Shown here piece after piece: positions 53,255 through 62,310 of a stretch of 64,000 bases of DNA. Source of the stretch: Nitrospira sp. CG24A (GTDB lineage Bacteria; Nitrospirota; Nitrospiria; Nitrospirales; Nitrospiraceae); NCBI GenBank assembly GCA_002869925.2, contig NEWT02000037.1, positions 241,231 to 305,230 of the forward strand. Reading direction: 5' to 3'. Made by a program: the position numbers and the translations under genes. Numbering within the stretch: the first letter of the stretch is position 1; each line of letters starts with the position of its first letter. The notes under the pieces were generated by a model. That model worked only from the letters and a program-made list of their open reading frames with translations. It was not told the DNA's origin and searched no databases.

Positions 53255-54343
53255 ATGCACCGTGTACTCGTCTTGGGAGCTGGAAAGATCGGATCTTTGG
53301 TTGCCTGCCTCTTAGCAGAGAGCGGCGACTACGAGGTCTGTCTCGGTGACATCAGCCTCGATGCCTCCAAGCGGCTTGTCGAGGACCTTGGTCTCTCGCG
53401 AGTCACGCCCCTGCTCCTTGATGTCCGACATCCCGACACCATCAGCGCATATGTGAAGGCGCATCGATTCGATGCGGTCCTATCGAGCCTCCCGTACTTC
53501 TGCAACCCCGTTGTCGCCGGATTGGCTCGGGAACACCGGCTTCATTATTTTGACCTGACGGAGGATGTTGAAGTCACCAATCAGGTCAAAGTCCTGAGTG
53601 CCGATTCGCCTCAAGCTTTTGTGCCGCAATGTGGTTTGGCTCCTGGGTTCATCAGTATCGCAGCGCACGATTTGATCACCCATTTCGATACAGTGGATAC
53701 GGTCAAAATGCGAGTCGGTGCCTTGCCGGTTCATCCGAGTAATGCCCTCAAGTATTCACTGACGTGGTCCACCGATGGGTTAATCAACGAGTACGGTAAC
53801 ATCTGTTACGGAATTGAAGGGGGAGAGAAAGTGCCTCTCCTACCCCTCGAAGGGTATGAGACGATCGAGGTGGATGGACTTTTGTACGAAGCGTTCAACA
53901 CGTCAGGCGGATTGGGGACGTTGGCAGATACCTATGCGGGGGAAGTCCGGACCATGAACTACAAGACGCTGCGGTATCCTGGCCATTGCGAGAAAATTCA
54001 CCTCTTGATGAACGATCTCAAGTTAAATGAGGACCGTGAGACACTCAAGCGAATCCTGGAACGGGCAGTTCCCCAAACACTGCAGGATGTCGTGCTGATC
54101 TATACCTCCGTCATGGGAATGCGGGGGGGCGCCTTGTTCGAAGAGAACTACGTAAAGAAGATCTATCCTCAATGTGTGAAAGGGAAGCTGTGGTCTGCCA
54201 TTCAAATGACGACCGCCTCGAGCCTCTGCGCCGTGGCTGACCTCGTGCTTGCGGCGCCGAACCAGTACAAGGGATTCGTGACCCAGGAGTCGTTTCCGTT
54301 ACAAGACGTCCTAAAGAATCGGTTTGGAGCCTGTTACCGATGA
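53255..54343 (+). CDS. Saccharopine dehydrogenase-like protein
   Basis: 362 residues. The NAD(P)-binding start [20 protein letters not shown] is followed by the saccharopine dehydrogenase pattern ([48 protein letters not shown]). It probably oxidises saccharopine or a related lysine-derived imine. The next gene, overlapping by 4 bp (ATGA), is an ALDH7-type semialdehyde dehydrogenase, the natural next step. GAGG precedes the ATG. Confidence 0.85.
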   Translation: MHRVLVLGAGKIGSLVACLLAESGDYEVCLGDISLDASKRLVEDLGLSRVTPLLLDVRHPDTISAYVKAHRFDAVLSSLPYFCNPVVAGLAREHRLHYFDLTEDVEVTNQVKVLSADSPQAFVPQCGLAPGFISIAAHDLITHFDTVDTVKMRVGALPVHPSNALKYSLTWSTDGLINEYGNICYGIEGGEKVPLLPLEGYETIEVDGLLYEAFNTSGGLGTLADTYAGEVRTMNYKTLRYPGHCEKIHLLMNDLKLNEDRETLKRILERAVPQTLQDVVLIYTSVMGMRGGALFEENYVKKIYPQCVKGKLWSAIQMTTASSLCAVADLVLAAPNQYKGFVTQESFPLQDVLKNRFGACYR

Positions 54344-55869
54344 TGCCCATCGCGGGAATTCTCAAGGGACTGGGCTTGAGCGCCATCAACAGCGGTGGCA
54401 GTACCGGGACCCATTGGTGGGCCTCCGGCGAGAACACATCGCTGCTGGAATCCGTGAATCCGGCGACCGGCGAGACGATTGCGCATATTCGCACCTGTTC
54501 AGCTGATGACTATGAGCACATCGCGCGGGAGTCTGCGGTGGCATTCCAGCAATGGCGGCTTGTTCCGGCTCCCAGGCGGGGAGAACTCATCCGGTTGCTT
54601 GGCGCATCGTTGCGGGAACATAAAGATTCGCTTGGTTCGTTGGTGTCGCTCGAAGTCGGCAAGATCAAAGCGGAGGGGGACGGCGAAGTTCAGGAAATGA
54701 TCGATATGGCGGACTTTGCCGTGGGCCAGTCCCGCATGTTGTATGGATCGACGATGCAGTCCGAACGGGCTCAGCATCGGATGGCGGAGCAATGGCATCC
54801 GCTCGGGCCGGTCGGGGTGATTACCGCCTTCAATTTCCCCGTTGCGGTGTGGGCCTGGAATGCGTTCCTGGCTGCAATTGCTGGAGACACGGTGGTCTGG
54901 AAGCCTTCGCCGAAAGCACCGCTCTGTGCGATCGCGGTGCAGCACCTCTGTAACCGCGTGATGGAGCAACAGGGTTATCGGGGAATCTTCTCGCTAATCG
55001 TGACGGCAGAAAAGACCGTCGCTGAGACGTTAGTCCAGGATGGTCGATTGCCGTTGATTTCGTTCACGGGGTCCGTACCGGTCGGTCGAGCAGTGGCCAC
55101 GACTGTTGCGCAACGGTTGGGGCGGACGCTCTTGGAACTGAGCGGGAATAACGCGATTATCGTGGATCAGACGGCGGACCTCTCCTTGGCGATTCGCGCG
55201 ATCGTGTTCGGTGCAGTCGGCACTGCCGGTCAACGTTGCACGACGACCAGACGGCTGTTCGTCCACGAGTCTCGTTACGATGAGGTGGTGACGAAATTAA
55301 TCTCGGCATACAAACAGATCCGCATCGGCGATCCATTGGAGCCGGGCGTGCTCTTGGGTCCGTTGATCGATCGAGCTGCGGTTGAGACCTATCGAAAAGC
55401 GATCGAAGAGGTGAAACAGGCGGGAGGGGCAGTCCTCTACGGGGGGCAGGTGCTGGATCGGCCCGGCTGTTTCGTGGAGCCGACGATTGTGAAAGCGGAA
55501 AATCATTGGCCCATCGTCCAGCGTGAGACGTTTGCGCCGATTCTCTATGTTATGCCCTTCAAGGCACTCGACGACGCCATCGCCTTGCAGAATGCCGTAC
55601 CCCAAGGCCTGTCTTCTGCGATTTTTACGTCCGACGTACGGAGCAGCGAGCGGTTCACCTCCACTGCTGGCAGCGACTGCGGGATCGCCAATGTGAACAT
55701 CGGGACGTCAGGAGCAGAAATCGGCGGCGCTTTTGGCGGTGAAAAGGAAACCGGCGGAGGACGCGAAGCCGGCTCGGATGCATGGAAAGCCTATATGCGG
55801 CGGCAGACGAATACGATCAACTGGGGTCATGATTTGCCATTAGCCCAGGGCATTCAATTCGGCTCCTAA
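54340..55869 (+). CDS. Alpha-aminoadipic semialdehyde dehydrogenase-like ALDH
   Basis: 509-residue aldehyde dehydrogenase of the ALDH7/antiquitin type. The NAD region has [20 protein letters not shown], the catalytic Glu is E266 in LLELSGNNA and the catalytic Cys is C300 in [14 protein letters not shown]. The C-terminus ([31 protein letters not shown]) is typical of ALDH7. The likely reaction is oxidation of alpha-aminoadipate semialdehyde/piperideine-6-carboxylate to aminoadipate. Element A9 begins directly after its TAA. Confidence 0.9.
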   Translation: MMPIAGILKGLGLSAINSGGSTGTHWWASGENTSLLESVNPATGETIAHIRTCSADDYEHIARESAVAFQQWRLVPAPRRGELIRLLGASLREHKDSLGSLVSLEVGKIKAEGDGEVQEMIDMADFAVGQSRMLYGSTMQSERAQHRMAEQWHPLGPVGVITAFNFPVAVWAWNAFLAAIAGDTVVWKPSPKAPLCAIAVQHLCNRVMEQQGYRGIFSLIVTAEKTVAETLVQDGRLPLISFTGSVPVGRAVATTVAQRLGRTLLELSGNNAIIVDQTADLSLAIRAIVFGAVGTAGQRCTTTRRLFVHESRYDEVVTKLISAYKQIRIGDPLEPGVLLGPLIDRAAVETYRKAIEEVKQAGGAVLYGGQVLDRPGCFVEPTIVKAENHWPIVQRETFAPILYVMPFKALDDAIALQNAVPQGLSSAIFTSDVRSSERFTSTAGSDCGIANVNIGTSGAEIGGAFGGEKETGGGREAGSDAWKAYMRRQTNTINWGHDLPLAQGIQFGS

Positions 55870-56137
55870 CCGGATGCTGAAAAAGGAGGGATGGGGTAGC
55901 CTAGCCGTCCTCCTGCTCGCGGAACGCGCACGATAGGAATGTGCTCGTTCGACGCGCGCATTCGAGGATCGACTAGGCTACCCTTGAATAAGAAACGAGG
56001 AATTGGGAAGACGCGCGCAGTTGGGATCATCCCACCCACCCCTTATAGAGTGATAGTTCGCTGCGGCTTGGTACCAGGCGCGTCTTGGCGCGCCAGGGTT
56101 GGGCGAGTGAGACGTCTGGCATTTTTGAGCATCCTGC
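55870..56137. repeat. Composite repeat A9 with element B4 nested inside
   Basis: Outer ends CGGATGCTGAAAAAGGAGG and CATTTTTGAGCATCCTGCG. B4 at 55894-55983 has arms GGGTAGCCTAG and CTAGGCTACCC and the constant core. The following stretch (CGCGCGCAGTTGGGATCATC, ATAGAGTGATAG) is shared with A1. It adjoins the ALDH stop. Confidence 0.87.
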
Positions 56138-56211
56138 GCAGTTTCTCCTGTTATCCTTGATCTGATCTGTGAGTGACCGATGATTCACACTCGCTGGGAA
56201 GGAGCCACACC

Positions 56212-56808
56212 ATGGAACCAAGTGTAGAGTTGGATGCGCTGATTGCCGGAATGATCGACAACTATGTGTCGCGCAATCGGGCAGCGACATTGTTGCGCGA
56301 CTTGCTCAATGCAGCAGGAGTCGGCTTCTCCCCAGTGGCAGACCATCTCACGCTGCGGACGCAGGATATCGACCAGCGTGCGGAGGAATTCACGAGGCTC
56401 GGGTATGTGTACAGCGAAACGATCGAGTATGAAGACTGGTATGCGAAGGTCTATCGGAAGGTCGGGTACCCGGCGCTTTTCGTGGATCAAGCCTATCCCG
56501 ACGATCGGGGCCGGACCAGCATCATCCCCGGTTGGGTGAAGAAATTTGGCGATAACGTGTTTCATCATGTAGCGGTGCGCGTGGAAGACATCGAGCAGGC
56601 GATTGAACGGCTGAAGGCACAGGGGGTGGTCTTTACCGGTCAGATCGTCGGGGTTCGGGGTGGCCAGTTACGACAAATCTTCACATCGCCGGAAATGGTG
56701 GATGGCCAGCCTTTTTCCGTATTGGAACTCGCCGAGCGCCACAGAGGATACCAGGGTTTCTCACCTCCACAGGCAGACAGCTTGATGAAATCCACCGTCG
56801 GCCGCTAG
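56212..56808 (+). CDS. VOC-fold protein, possibly DUF1338-like
   Basis: 198 residues from the ATG at 56212 with GGAAGGAG upstream. VOC/glyoxalase fold with likely metal ligands: His in VADHLTLRT, His in FHHVAVRVED and Glu in FSVLELAERHRG. The region FVDQAYPDDRG is of the kind seen in DUF1338 proteins such as the 2-oxoadipate dioxygenase/decarboxylase of lysine catabolism, but it is much shorter than that enzyme (about 460 residues). The position behind lysine-catabolic genes makes a role there attractive but unproven. Confidence 0.65.
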   Translation: MEPSVELDALIAGMIDNYVSRNRAATLLRDLLNAAGVGFSPVADHLTLRTQDIDQRAEEFTRLGYVYSETIEYEDWYAKVYRKVGYPALFVDQAYPDDRGRTSIIPGWVKKFGDNVFHHVAVRVEDIEQAIERLKAQGVVFTGQIVGVRGGQLRQIFTSPEMVDGQPFSVLELAERHRGYQGFSPPQADSLMKSTVGR

Positions 56809-56973
56809 TTCCTGATCTGCTTCTGCCTACCACACAAGAAGATAGCTTCGTCCACGTGTCCGAGTTACTATTACGAATCCTTTTTCTATCCCATGTCTCA
56901 CATGGCAAAGAAATATTTCGTAGGTTCCATGGGTGGAACCTAGATCGGGCCATTACAATTAAAGGAGCATCTT

Positions 56974-57507
56974 ATGAAATCAAGTACCTATGCAATCGTT
57001 GGGGCCTTGGGCCTTGCCTTGTTGACCGGCTGTGCGGAAATGCAGGGAGGAGGCTCCAGTCCGGCGATAGCTGCGCCGAAGCCGGGACCGGCCCAGGGGT
57101 ACAATATTCACGTGATGGCACCGCATAAGTTCGAAGACGGGACGGTCCATGGCCCGTATCACCACTATTGCAAACCGGTCTCTTCGGAAATTATCCAGTG
57201 CCTGCTCTTTGAATCCACCGATCCCAACGCTACCCTGACAGATGTAGAATATTTCGTCGCCAAGTCCGTGTCCCGCACCCAGGTGCCCCTTGAGACCTGG
57301 AACAAGTACTATCATGACCACGAAGTCGAAATTGCTACCGGTCGTGTGCAAGTATTGGATATGCCAGAGGCTCAGGCCAAGGAAATTGCTGCGATCGCTG
57401 CGAAGACTGACGGCATTATCTTCCATCTCTGGCCGGATGGGGCCAAGGCGCCCAATGGCATAGTCGGGCACCCGCAATCAGTCGGTCACAAGTTTAGAAC
57501 AGAGTAA
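56974..57507 (+). CDS. DUF1264 lipoprotein
   Basis: 177 residues. Signal peptide with lipobox (LGLALLTGC), then a Ser/Gly/Pro linker and a DUF1264 (oil-body-associated-protein-like) domain: HHYCKPVSSEIIQCLLFESTDPNATLTDVEYFVAK and WNKYYHDHEVEIATGRVQV. The histidine and cysteine pattern is conserved in the family, whose function is not known. ATTAAAGGAG precedes the ATG. Confidence 0.83.
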   Translation: MKSSTYAIVGALGLALLTGCAEMQGGGSSPAIAAPKPGPAQGYNIHVMAPHKFEDGTVHGPYHHYCKPVSSEIIQCLLFESTDPNATLTDVEYFVAKSVSRTQVPLETWNKYYHDHEVEIATGRVQVLDMPEAQAKEIAAIAAKTDGIIFHLWPDGAKAPNGIVGHPQSVGHKFRTE

Positions 57508-57525
57508 TCGCTGTAGAAAGGCGTG

Positions 57526-57554
57526 CCGGCAGAGCGGGTAACCCGCTCTGCCGG
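57526..57554. terminator. Perfect 14-bp stem between lipoprotein and cytochrome genes
   Basis: CCGGCAGAGCGGGT (57526-57539) and ACCCGCTCTGCCGG (57541-57554) are exact complements. There is no T-tract, so it may act as an attenuator or processing site rather than a classic terminator. Confidence 0.6.
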
Positions 57555-57566
57555 TGGTCTCATCCC

Positions 57567-58016
57567 ATGAAACAATCTCTTCTCTTTGCCGTTGTTTTCT
57601 CATTGGGTGCGGTGTGGATTTCCCCTGTCTGGAGCGCCGACCAGGAGATACTCAGGTCTCGTGTCCCGGCTGATCAATTCGATGCTGCGAGGGCAATGAG
57701 CAATCCTTTGCCCGCTACGCCGAGCACTGTGGAGAATGGAAAAAAGATGTATGAGGGGAAAGGATTCTGCCGTGCCTGCCACGGGGTGGACGGCAAAGGA
57801 TTATTGGGAAGCGACATCGACCCTGGCAGCCTGAAAGGCCCGTTGCCGCGCGACTTCACCGACCGTGACTGGCAAGCCGCGCGAACCGATGGGGAACTGT
57901 TCTGGATTCTGAAAAATGGCAGCAAGGGCACGGCCATGGCTTCCTTTATTCCGCTCATACTCACGGAAGATGAAGCCTGGCAGGTGCTGCGATACGTCCG
58001 GTCATTCGGTCAATAA
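57567..58016 (+). CDS. Periplasmic monohaem c-type cytochrome
   Basis: 149 residues with an N-terminal signal peptide (SLLFAVVFSLGAVWISPVWSA). The haem motif is CRACH at 68-72. A Met in KGTAMASFIP is the likely sixth ligand, and RYVRSFGQ is the usual C-terminal helix. It would carry electrons in the periplasm. The adjacent DUF1264 lipoprotein gene is only 60 bp upstream, so they may be coexpressed. Confidence 0.92.
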   Translation: MKQSLLFAVVFSLGAVWISPVWSADQEILRSRVPADQFDAARAMSNPLPATPSTVENGKKMYEGKGFCRACHGVDGKGLLGSDIDPGSLKGPLPRDFTDRDWQAARTDGELFWILKNGSKGTAMASFIPLILTEDEAWQVLRYVRSFGQ

Positions 58017-58075
58017 TGAGGAAAGCACTGCGTAGGGTAGCTTCTCCCGCCTTTCTTATCCGTTTCGCATCCTGG

Positions 58076-59578
58076 TCAGTCTTTTTCCCACGCTTTCTCG
58101 CCTCGCTTTAATAGGCTACGGAAAAGCCGCTGCATTTTTTTTCTGGCCTTCTCACGACGACGTCGTTGGCGTTCGACCATGCGTCCCGCAACAAAGGCGG
58201 CCCGCGCACTGGTCGAATGCTTGAGGAATGTTCGGATATATGTTTCAGCTTGAAGGGCGTCCTGGTGCATACCGAGGACGTCCTGCACAGCGCGGGCTTT
58301 GTTGATAAAGCGTGAGGCCGACTTGCCGACAGTGGGTTCCGCGAGTTCTGCGGCATAGCGGGCCCGTTTTGTTTTGATTCTGACCCCGTGGATTGTGGCG
58401 TTGGTGGGTGTGGGGCCGGTCTGGAGAATCGCATTTCTCAGCTTGGTGAATTCATCCTTGGCGAGGTCGCGTAGCGTCACGGCGGATTCGACAGCGGTTG
58501 GATCCTGCGCCGCTTGCTGGAGCCGCCTGACGAGATCAAGATATCGTGCGCTCTTCAGCTCGTTCAATAGGATTTCCTGGGCATTGATTCGCTGTGCTTC
58601 CAGATGGGAGATGAACGATGACAATGGCCGGCGGTCTCGGGCATCCAACGAGGTAGATTCCTCACGGAAATAGGCGAGTTGCACGTCAAGGTCTCGGGCC
58701 GGTCCTAGCAGTTGCCCGAGCCAGCGCAACTCATCCCGCAACGAGTCGGCCCATTCAGGAACCAGCAGGGGCTTGGCGGCGCGTAGAACGGCGCGCAATT
58801 GTCTCGTGGCCACGCGCATTTGATGCAGGCTTTCCGATTCCCTTCCGAGCCTGGTGCCCGGGTCGTGCGCAAGCAGCCATCGGACGTGACATGCGAGGGC
58901 CCACTGTACATGAGCCACTACCGGTGCATCCGATGCGGGAGGCGGCTCAGAACCAGGAGCGACCAGAGAAAGCGCACGAAAGAGCTTGGGGTGTCCGTCA
59001 TGATCGGACGCTCCTGCTCGACGGAGTTGCCGTTCGATGTCAGACAGCGCGCGGTCCTTCCCGTCGATCTGTTCGATTTCGAGTTCTCGAAAACGCTGAA
59101 AGACCGCTCCGTCTTTTATGACGGACACCTGGTCGAGCGTGACGTCTGCGACAGGGGTATGGTCCATGCGCACACGGACGCCGGCTCTCCAGACTCGCAA
59201 GGTCGCGACTGGTACGAGCTCCCGCTCTCCAAGAGAGAGAAAGAGCAGATCGCGGAACATCGTTGGTGGAAGAGGCTGGCGATTGACCAGCTCAACTTCC
59301 TGCCGGTCCCTCATCAGGGGAAGCTTTAGTTGCCAGGCCTGTTTCCCGCGCTCGACTCGATGGCGAAGTGTCATCCCTGCGCGGGCCAGATCGTACTGTG
59401 AGGTGTCGTAGTAGGTCGAGGTGAGTCGACGTCGCGGAAGCGGGGTGCCGGGCAGCTCGGGAAGACGAAAATGGTCATCAATCGCCAGTTTGATTTCACG
59501 CTCGACCGTTGATTTGACTGTGGGGCTGATTACAAGGGGATCTGACGGTTTTGAGGGAATCTTGTCGGCACGAACCAT
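58076..59578 (-). CDS. CYTH-CHAD domain protein
   Basis: 500 residues. The CYTH domain starts with the ExExK pattern EREIKLAI and YYDTSQYDLARAGMTLRHR, and is related to triphosphatases. The C-terminal CHAD domain is helical and rich in Arg/His (LHQMRVATRQLRAVLRAAKP, HGVRIKTKRARYAAEL) and binds polyphosphate. The two together suggest polyphosphate binding or tripolyphosphatase activity. The C-terminus is very basic. The Ppx/GppA phosphatase elsewhere in the window would use related substrates. Confidence 0.9.
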   Translation of the reverse strand: MVRADKIPSKPSDPLVISPTVKSTVEREIKLAIDDHFRLPELPGTPLPRRRLTSTYYDTSQYDLARAGMTLRHRVERGKQAWQLKLPLMRDRQEVELVNRQPLPPTMFRDLLFLSLGERELVPVATLRVWRAGVRVRMDHTPVADVTLDQVSVIKDGAVFQRFRELEIEQIDGKDRALSDIERQLRRAGASDHDGHPKLFRALSLVAPGSEPPPASDAPVVAHVQWALACHVRWLLAHDPGTRLGRESESLHQMRVATRQLRAVLRAAKPLLVPEWADSLRDELRWLGQLLGPARDLDVQLAYFREESTSLDARDRRPLSSFISHLEAQRINAQEILLNELKSARYLDLVRRLQQAAQDPTAVESAVTLRDLAKDEFTKLRNAILQTGPTPTNATIHGVRIKTKRARYAAELAEPTVGKSASRFINKARAVQDVLGMHQDALQAETYIRTFLKHSTSARAAFVAGRMVERQRRRREKARKKMQRLFRSLLKRGEKAWEKD

Positions 59579-60037
59579 CGCGGTCTCCTTACGGGATCTT
59601 TACAAGCGAATAATATCACAGGTGAAATGAGAGGGAAGCAATCCCTTAGGAAGGGGTATGAACCAGTCGTCCTGAGCGGTTAACCGGCTGTGAAAAGGTT
59701 TGTCGCGCTCCACCCCGGAAAATCCTCATATATTCAATCGAATATGCGCAGTGTTTTTCCTGGCCCGTGGCCTCGCATCTGTGGTGCCGCATTCGCCTCA
59801 TCGCCAAGGCACTGTCAGCCAAGCCCTAGATCTCTGGCGCAGCAATCCGTAGCGCTATCAGGCTTCTCCTACTTGCCGACCAGGATTTCGTTGTCGGGAG
59901 ACGTTGAATTGTTATCTCGGCGTTAATTCCAACCAAATCGATTAGGTGAAGGAACTAGTTCGTCGGCTTAGACTTAACAGAGAATTAATTCTGTCGTAAC
60001 GATATGGTGTGTGACCCGATCCTATTATTGCTACGCA
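59579..60037. other. Divergent intergenic region
   Basis: About 460 bases between the CYTH-CHAD gene and the OmpR-like regulator. A perfect 12-bp palindrome AGAATTAATTCT lies at 59981-59992, close to the regulator start, and could be an operator. Otherwise nothing recognised. Confidence 0.45.
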
Positions 60038-60745
60038 ATGTCAATCGGTAACTCATCCATGGCAGACGTAGGCGGCTTCGTACTCATTTTTCTGAAATCC
60101 GAGTCATTGGCGAAGTCGTTAAAGAAGGCCCTTGAAACGAGCGGGTATCGTGGTGCAGTGGTAACCATGGAATCCCTTGCCCTCACAGAGGCAGAAATGA
60201 ACGTCCCATCCTTAATTATTCTCGACCGTCGCTCCGACTCCGTTCACAAATTCCGTCGGATGAGAATGCTGAACAGGGTTTCGATCGTCGCGGTGCAGGA
60301 GGGAGCCATATCCTGTTACGACGAAGAATGTCTTGAAGAATATGATCAGGATATCGATTTGATTATGTGCTGCCAGAGTGTCCGTGAGATTGTCGCACGG
60401 GTGCGTGCCATCCTTCGACGCCGAGAGGACGGCGTCAAGCCGAGAACCCAGTATAGAGTGGGGAATCTTCTGATGGACCTTACTTGTCATGAAGTCTTGG
60501 TCAACGGCCAAGCCGTCGATCTGACCCCTAAGGAATTCGAGATTCTTAGGCAGTTCCTCGAATCGCCCAGCTGCGTGCTCTCTCGCCAGGAGATGCTCAA
60601 CCGTGTCTGGGGAGAAGGGTATGCTCTCGAAGAACACGCGCTCGATGTTCACATCTGTTCGCTGCGGCAGAAGATTGAACAGAACCCGGCCAGTCCGGCA
60701 TTGCTCCTGACCGTCAGGGGCGTGGGATACAAGCTGCGAACCTAA
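60038..60745 (+). CDS. Atypical OmpR-type response regulator
   Basis: 235 residues from the ATG at 60038; GTG at 60011 and ATG at 60059 are also in frame and none has a good ribosome-binding site. The C-terminal winged helix is complete (LTPKEFEILRQFLESPSCVL, SRQEMLNRVWGE, EHALDVHICSLRQKIE, TVRGVGYKLRT). The receiver is degenerate: the acidic pair is missing (VLIFLKSES), an Asp survives in LIILDRRS, and the lysine-proline segment reads IMCCQS. So it probably binds DNA without classical phosphorylation. The cysteines CC near residue 117 (counting from 60038) might sense redox, which is speculation. No kinase gene is next to it. Confidence 0.82.
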   Translation: MSIGNSSMADVGGFVLIFLKSESLAKSLKKALETSGYRGAVVTMESLALTEAEMNVPSLIILDRRSDSVHKFRRMRMLNRVSIVAVQEGAISCYDEECLEEYDQDIDLIMCCQSVREIVARVRAILRRREDGVKPRTQYRVGNLLMDLTCHEVLVNGQAVDLTPKEFEILRQFLESPSCVLSRQEMLNRVWGEGYALEEHALDVHICSLRQKIEQNPASPALLLTVRGVGYKLRT

Positions 60746-60853
60746 GTGGCTGAGGAAAACCATTTCTGCACAACTGAACTTTGATGGTCTGCCCGGTAAG
60801 TCAATAGATCGTGATGCAGTAATTGTGGTGGATGTGCCAATAAAGGAGGCATC

Positions 60854-61267
60854 ATGACACGAGGATGGATCGGAGTTGACTTAGACGGCACGCTTGCCAG
60901 GCACGACGGAAAACAATCAAAACGCATCGGAGAACCGATCCCTGCCATGGTGGAGCGGGTTAAGATGTGGCTGAGAGACGGTCGTGAGGTCAGAATTGTG
61001 ACGGCCAGGGCTGCGAGGACATCATTTCATATATTCCCTTACCGAGCCGAGAAAACTCAGATAGAGCAGTGGTGTTTTGAGCATATTGGGCAGGTTCTCC
61101 AAATCCAAGCGCATAAGGATTATTCCATGATTGAATTGTGGGATGATCGGGCGGTTCAGGTTCAAATGAATACCGGGAAACAAGTCGGTGTGTCCCGATT
61201 AGACATTGGCTCCATCGCCGTTGAGACAATGGCAGACCAAGCCAGGCCGATGCTGGAGGTCGTATGA
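60854..61267 (+). CDS. HAD-like hydrolase domain protein
   Basis: 137 residues. AAAGGAGG precedes the ATG. Motif 1 is GWIGVDLDGTLA, with both Asp residues, then DGREVRIVTARA (motif 2) and IELWDDRAVQV (motif 4). The domain is small and has a positively charged middle. The substrate is unknown; small proteins of this type also occur in phages and plasmids. Confidence 0.75.
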   Translation: MTRGWIGVDLDGTLARHDGKQSKRIGEPIPAMVERVKMWLRDGREVRIVTARAARTSFHIFPYRAEKTQIEQWCFEHIGQVLQIQAHKDYSMIELWDDRAVQVQMNTGKQVGVSRLDIGSIAVETMADQARPMLEVV

Positions 61268-61389
61268 ACTTGAACTCTGAACTCCGCAATTAATCCACAC
61301 CGAGTAGGCCGCGGTTGCCAACACGCTTGTTTCCCCCTGCCAATGGCCACTAAAGGGACGGTCATTGAGCAAGACAAGCAAGCAGAGGA

Positions 61390-61426
61390 CCCCGTCTTTC
61401 CCGCATCTGGTGCGGGTGCGACGGGG
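61390..61426. terminator. Hairpin between convergent genes
   Basis: CCCCGTC...GACGGGG with an inner CCCGCA...TGCGGG stem, between the HAD-like and CBS genes. It could stop transcription from either side. Confidence 0.55.
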
Positions 61427-61457
61427 CATGGAGAGAGTTGGTAGGGAGAGTTGGCGG

Positions 61458-61844
61458 CTAGAATTCGTCGATGGCGACCGGACGAAGCAGATCGCGGACG
61501 GAGAGGGTGCCCACCACCGTTCCACCATTGGTGACGACGCCTAAGTGGTGGGTCTGGTGTCTATTCATGAGGTCCGCCGCTTCGGTGAGCGGGCGGCGCT
61601 CTTCGATCCCAATGATTGGGCAGCTCATGATGTCTTCGACGGGGATAAAGTAGGACGCCTTGTCGGATCCCACGAATTTCCTTACGACATCCGATTCCGT
61701 AACGATGCCGATGATCTGGTGATCGTGAGACACCAACACGCTTCCTACATTGCAGGCCTTCATCAACTTGGCGGCCTCGATGACCGAGGTGCCCGAATCT
61801 ACCGTCACGAGGTCCCGCTTCATGAGTTGACTGACTGTAACCAT
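61458..61844 (-). CDS. CBS-domain protein
   Basis: 128 residues from the ATG at 61844 with GGGAGGGG upstream. Two CBS motifs: LVTVDSGTSVIEAAKLMKAC with GIVTESDVVRKFV, and LTEAADLMNRHQTHHLGVV with GTLSVRDLLRPVA. It binds adenosyl ligands such as AMP, ATP or SAM and acts as a regulatory module. It stands alone, so its partner is unknown. Confidence 0.88.
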   Translation of the reverse strand: MVTVSQLMKRDLVTVDSGTSVIEAAKLMKACNVGSVLVSHDHQIIGIVTESDVVRKFVGSDKASYFIPVEDIMSCPIIGIEERRPLTEAADLMNRHQTHHLGVVTNGGTVVGTLSVRDLLRPVAIDEF

Positions 61845-61940
61845 GTGTTCCCCTCCCGTGATATTGGTTATTATGTATTGGCGTAATTTTACCAAGCCGG
61901 CATTGCGCCGAGGTTAGCACCCTGTTACTGCTGCGTAAAT

Positions 61941-62060
61941 TTCACCCGCCTACGCAGGAAGCTACAGCTGTAAAGCTGTGGAGGAATGCACAGCGGGTGT
62001 CCTCCGAAGCCTTGGCGAAGGGGGACACGCTTCCAGCCTTCGTAGCTTTGTCGGGTGCTG
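61941..62060. repeat. Repeat element E2
   Basis: Begins TTCACCCGCCTACGCAGGAA and ends AGCCTTCGTAGCTTTGTCGG. It is the shorter copy of E1 in the same orientation. The inner segment GTGTCC...GGACAC and the outer GCCTACG/CGTAGC pair into a long stem. Confidence 0.8.
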
Positions 62061-62310
62061 CATTCCTCATAGCACATCACCAACGGGGAATAAATCAGAC
62101 CTTCCCTAGGTAAATAGAGCGGGTGGAAGAGTATAGCCGGTGTTCGGTCATCGGCGCAGCAGGGATAGGCCTAGGCTGACCCTTGAGGAGAACGTGCGTT
62201 TGTCCATTGTGTTAACGTGAGTAAGAAAGGGTCGATCCCACACAGGTGTGTGCCGATGGCCCGGGCCGAGTGCCACGCCTGACTTGGGATTGAGGTGATG
62301 GGAGTATAGC
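62061..62310. other. Intergenic region without recognised gene
   Basis: About 250 bases upstream of the membrane zinc protease. No clear frame or promoter seen. Confidence 0.4.

Noticed and set aside
60854-61267. HAD-like protein as sign of a prophage
   Set aside because: No other phage genes nearby; single small HAD proteins are common in chromosomes.
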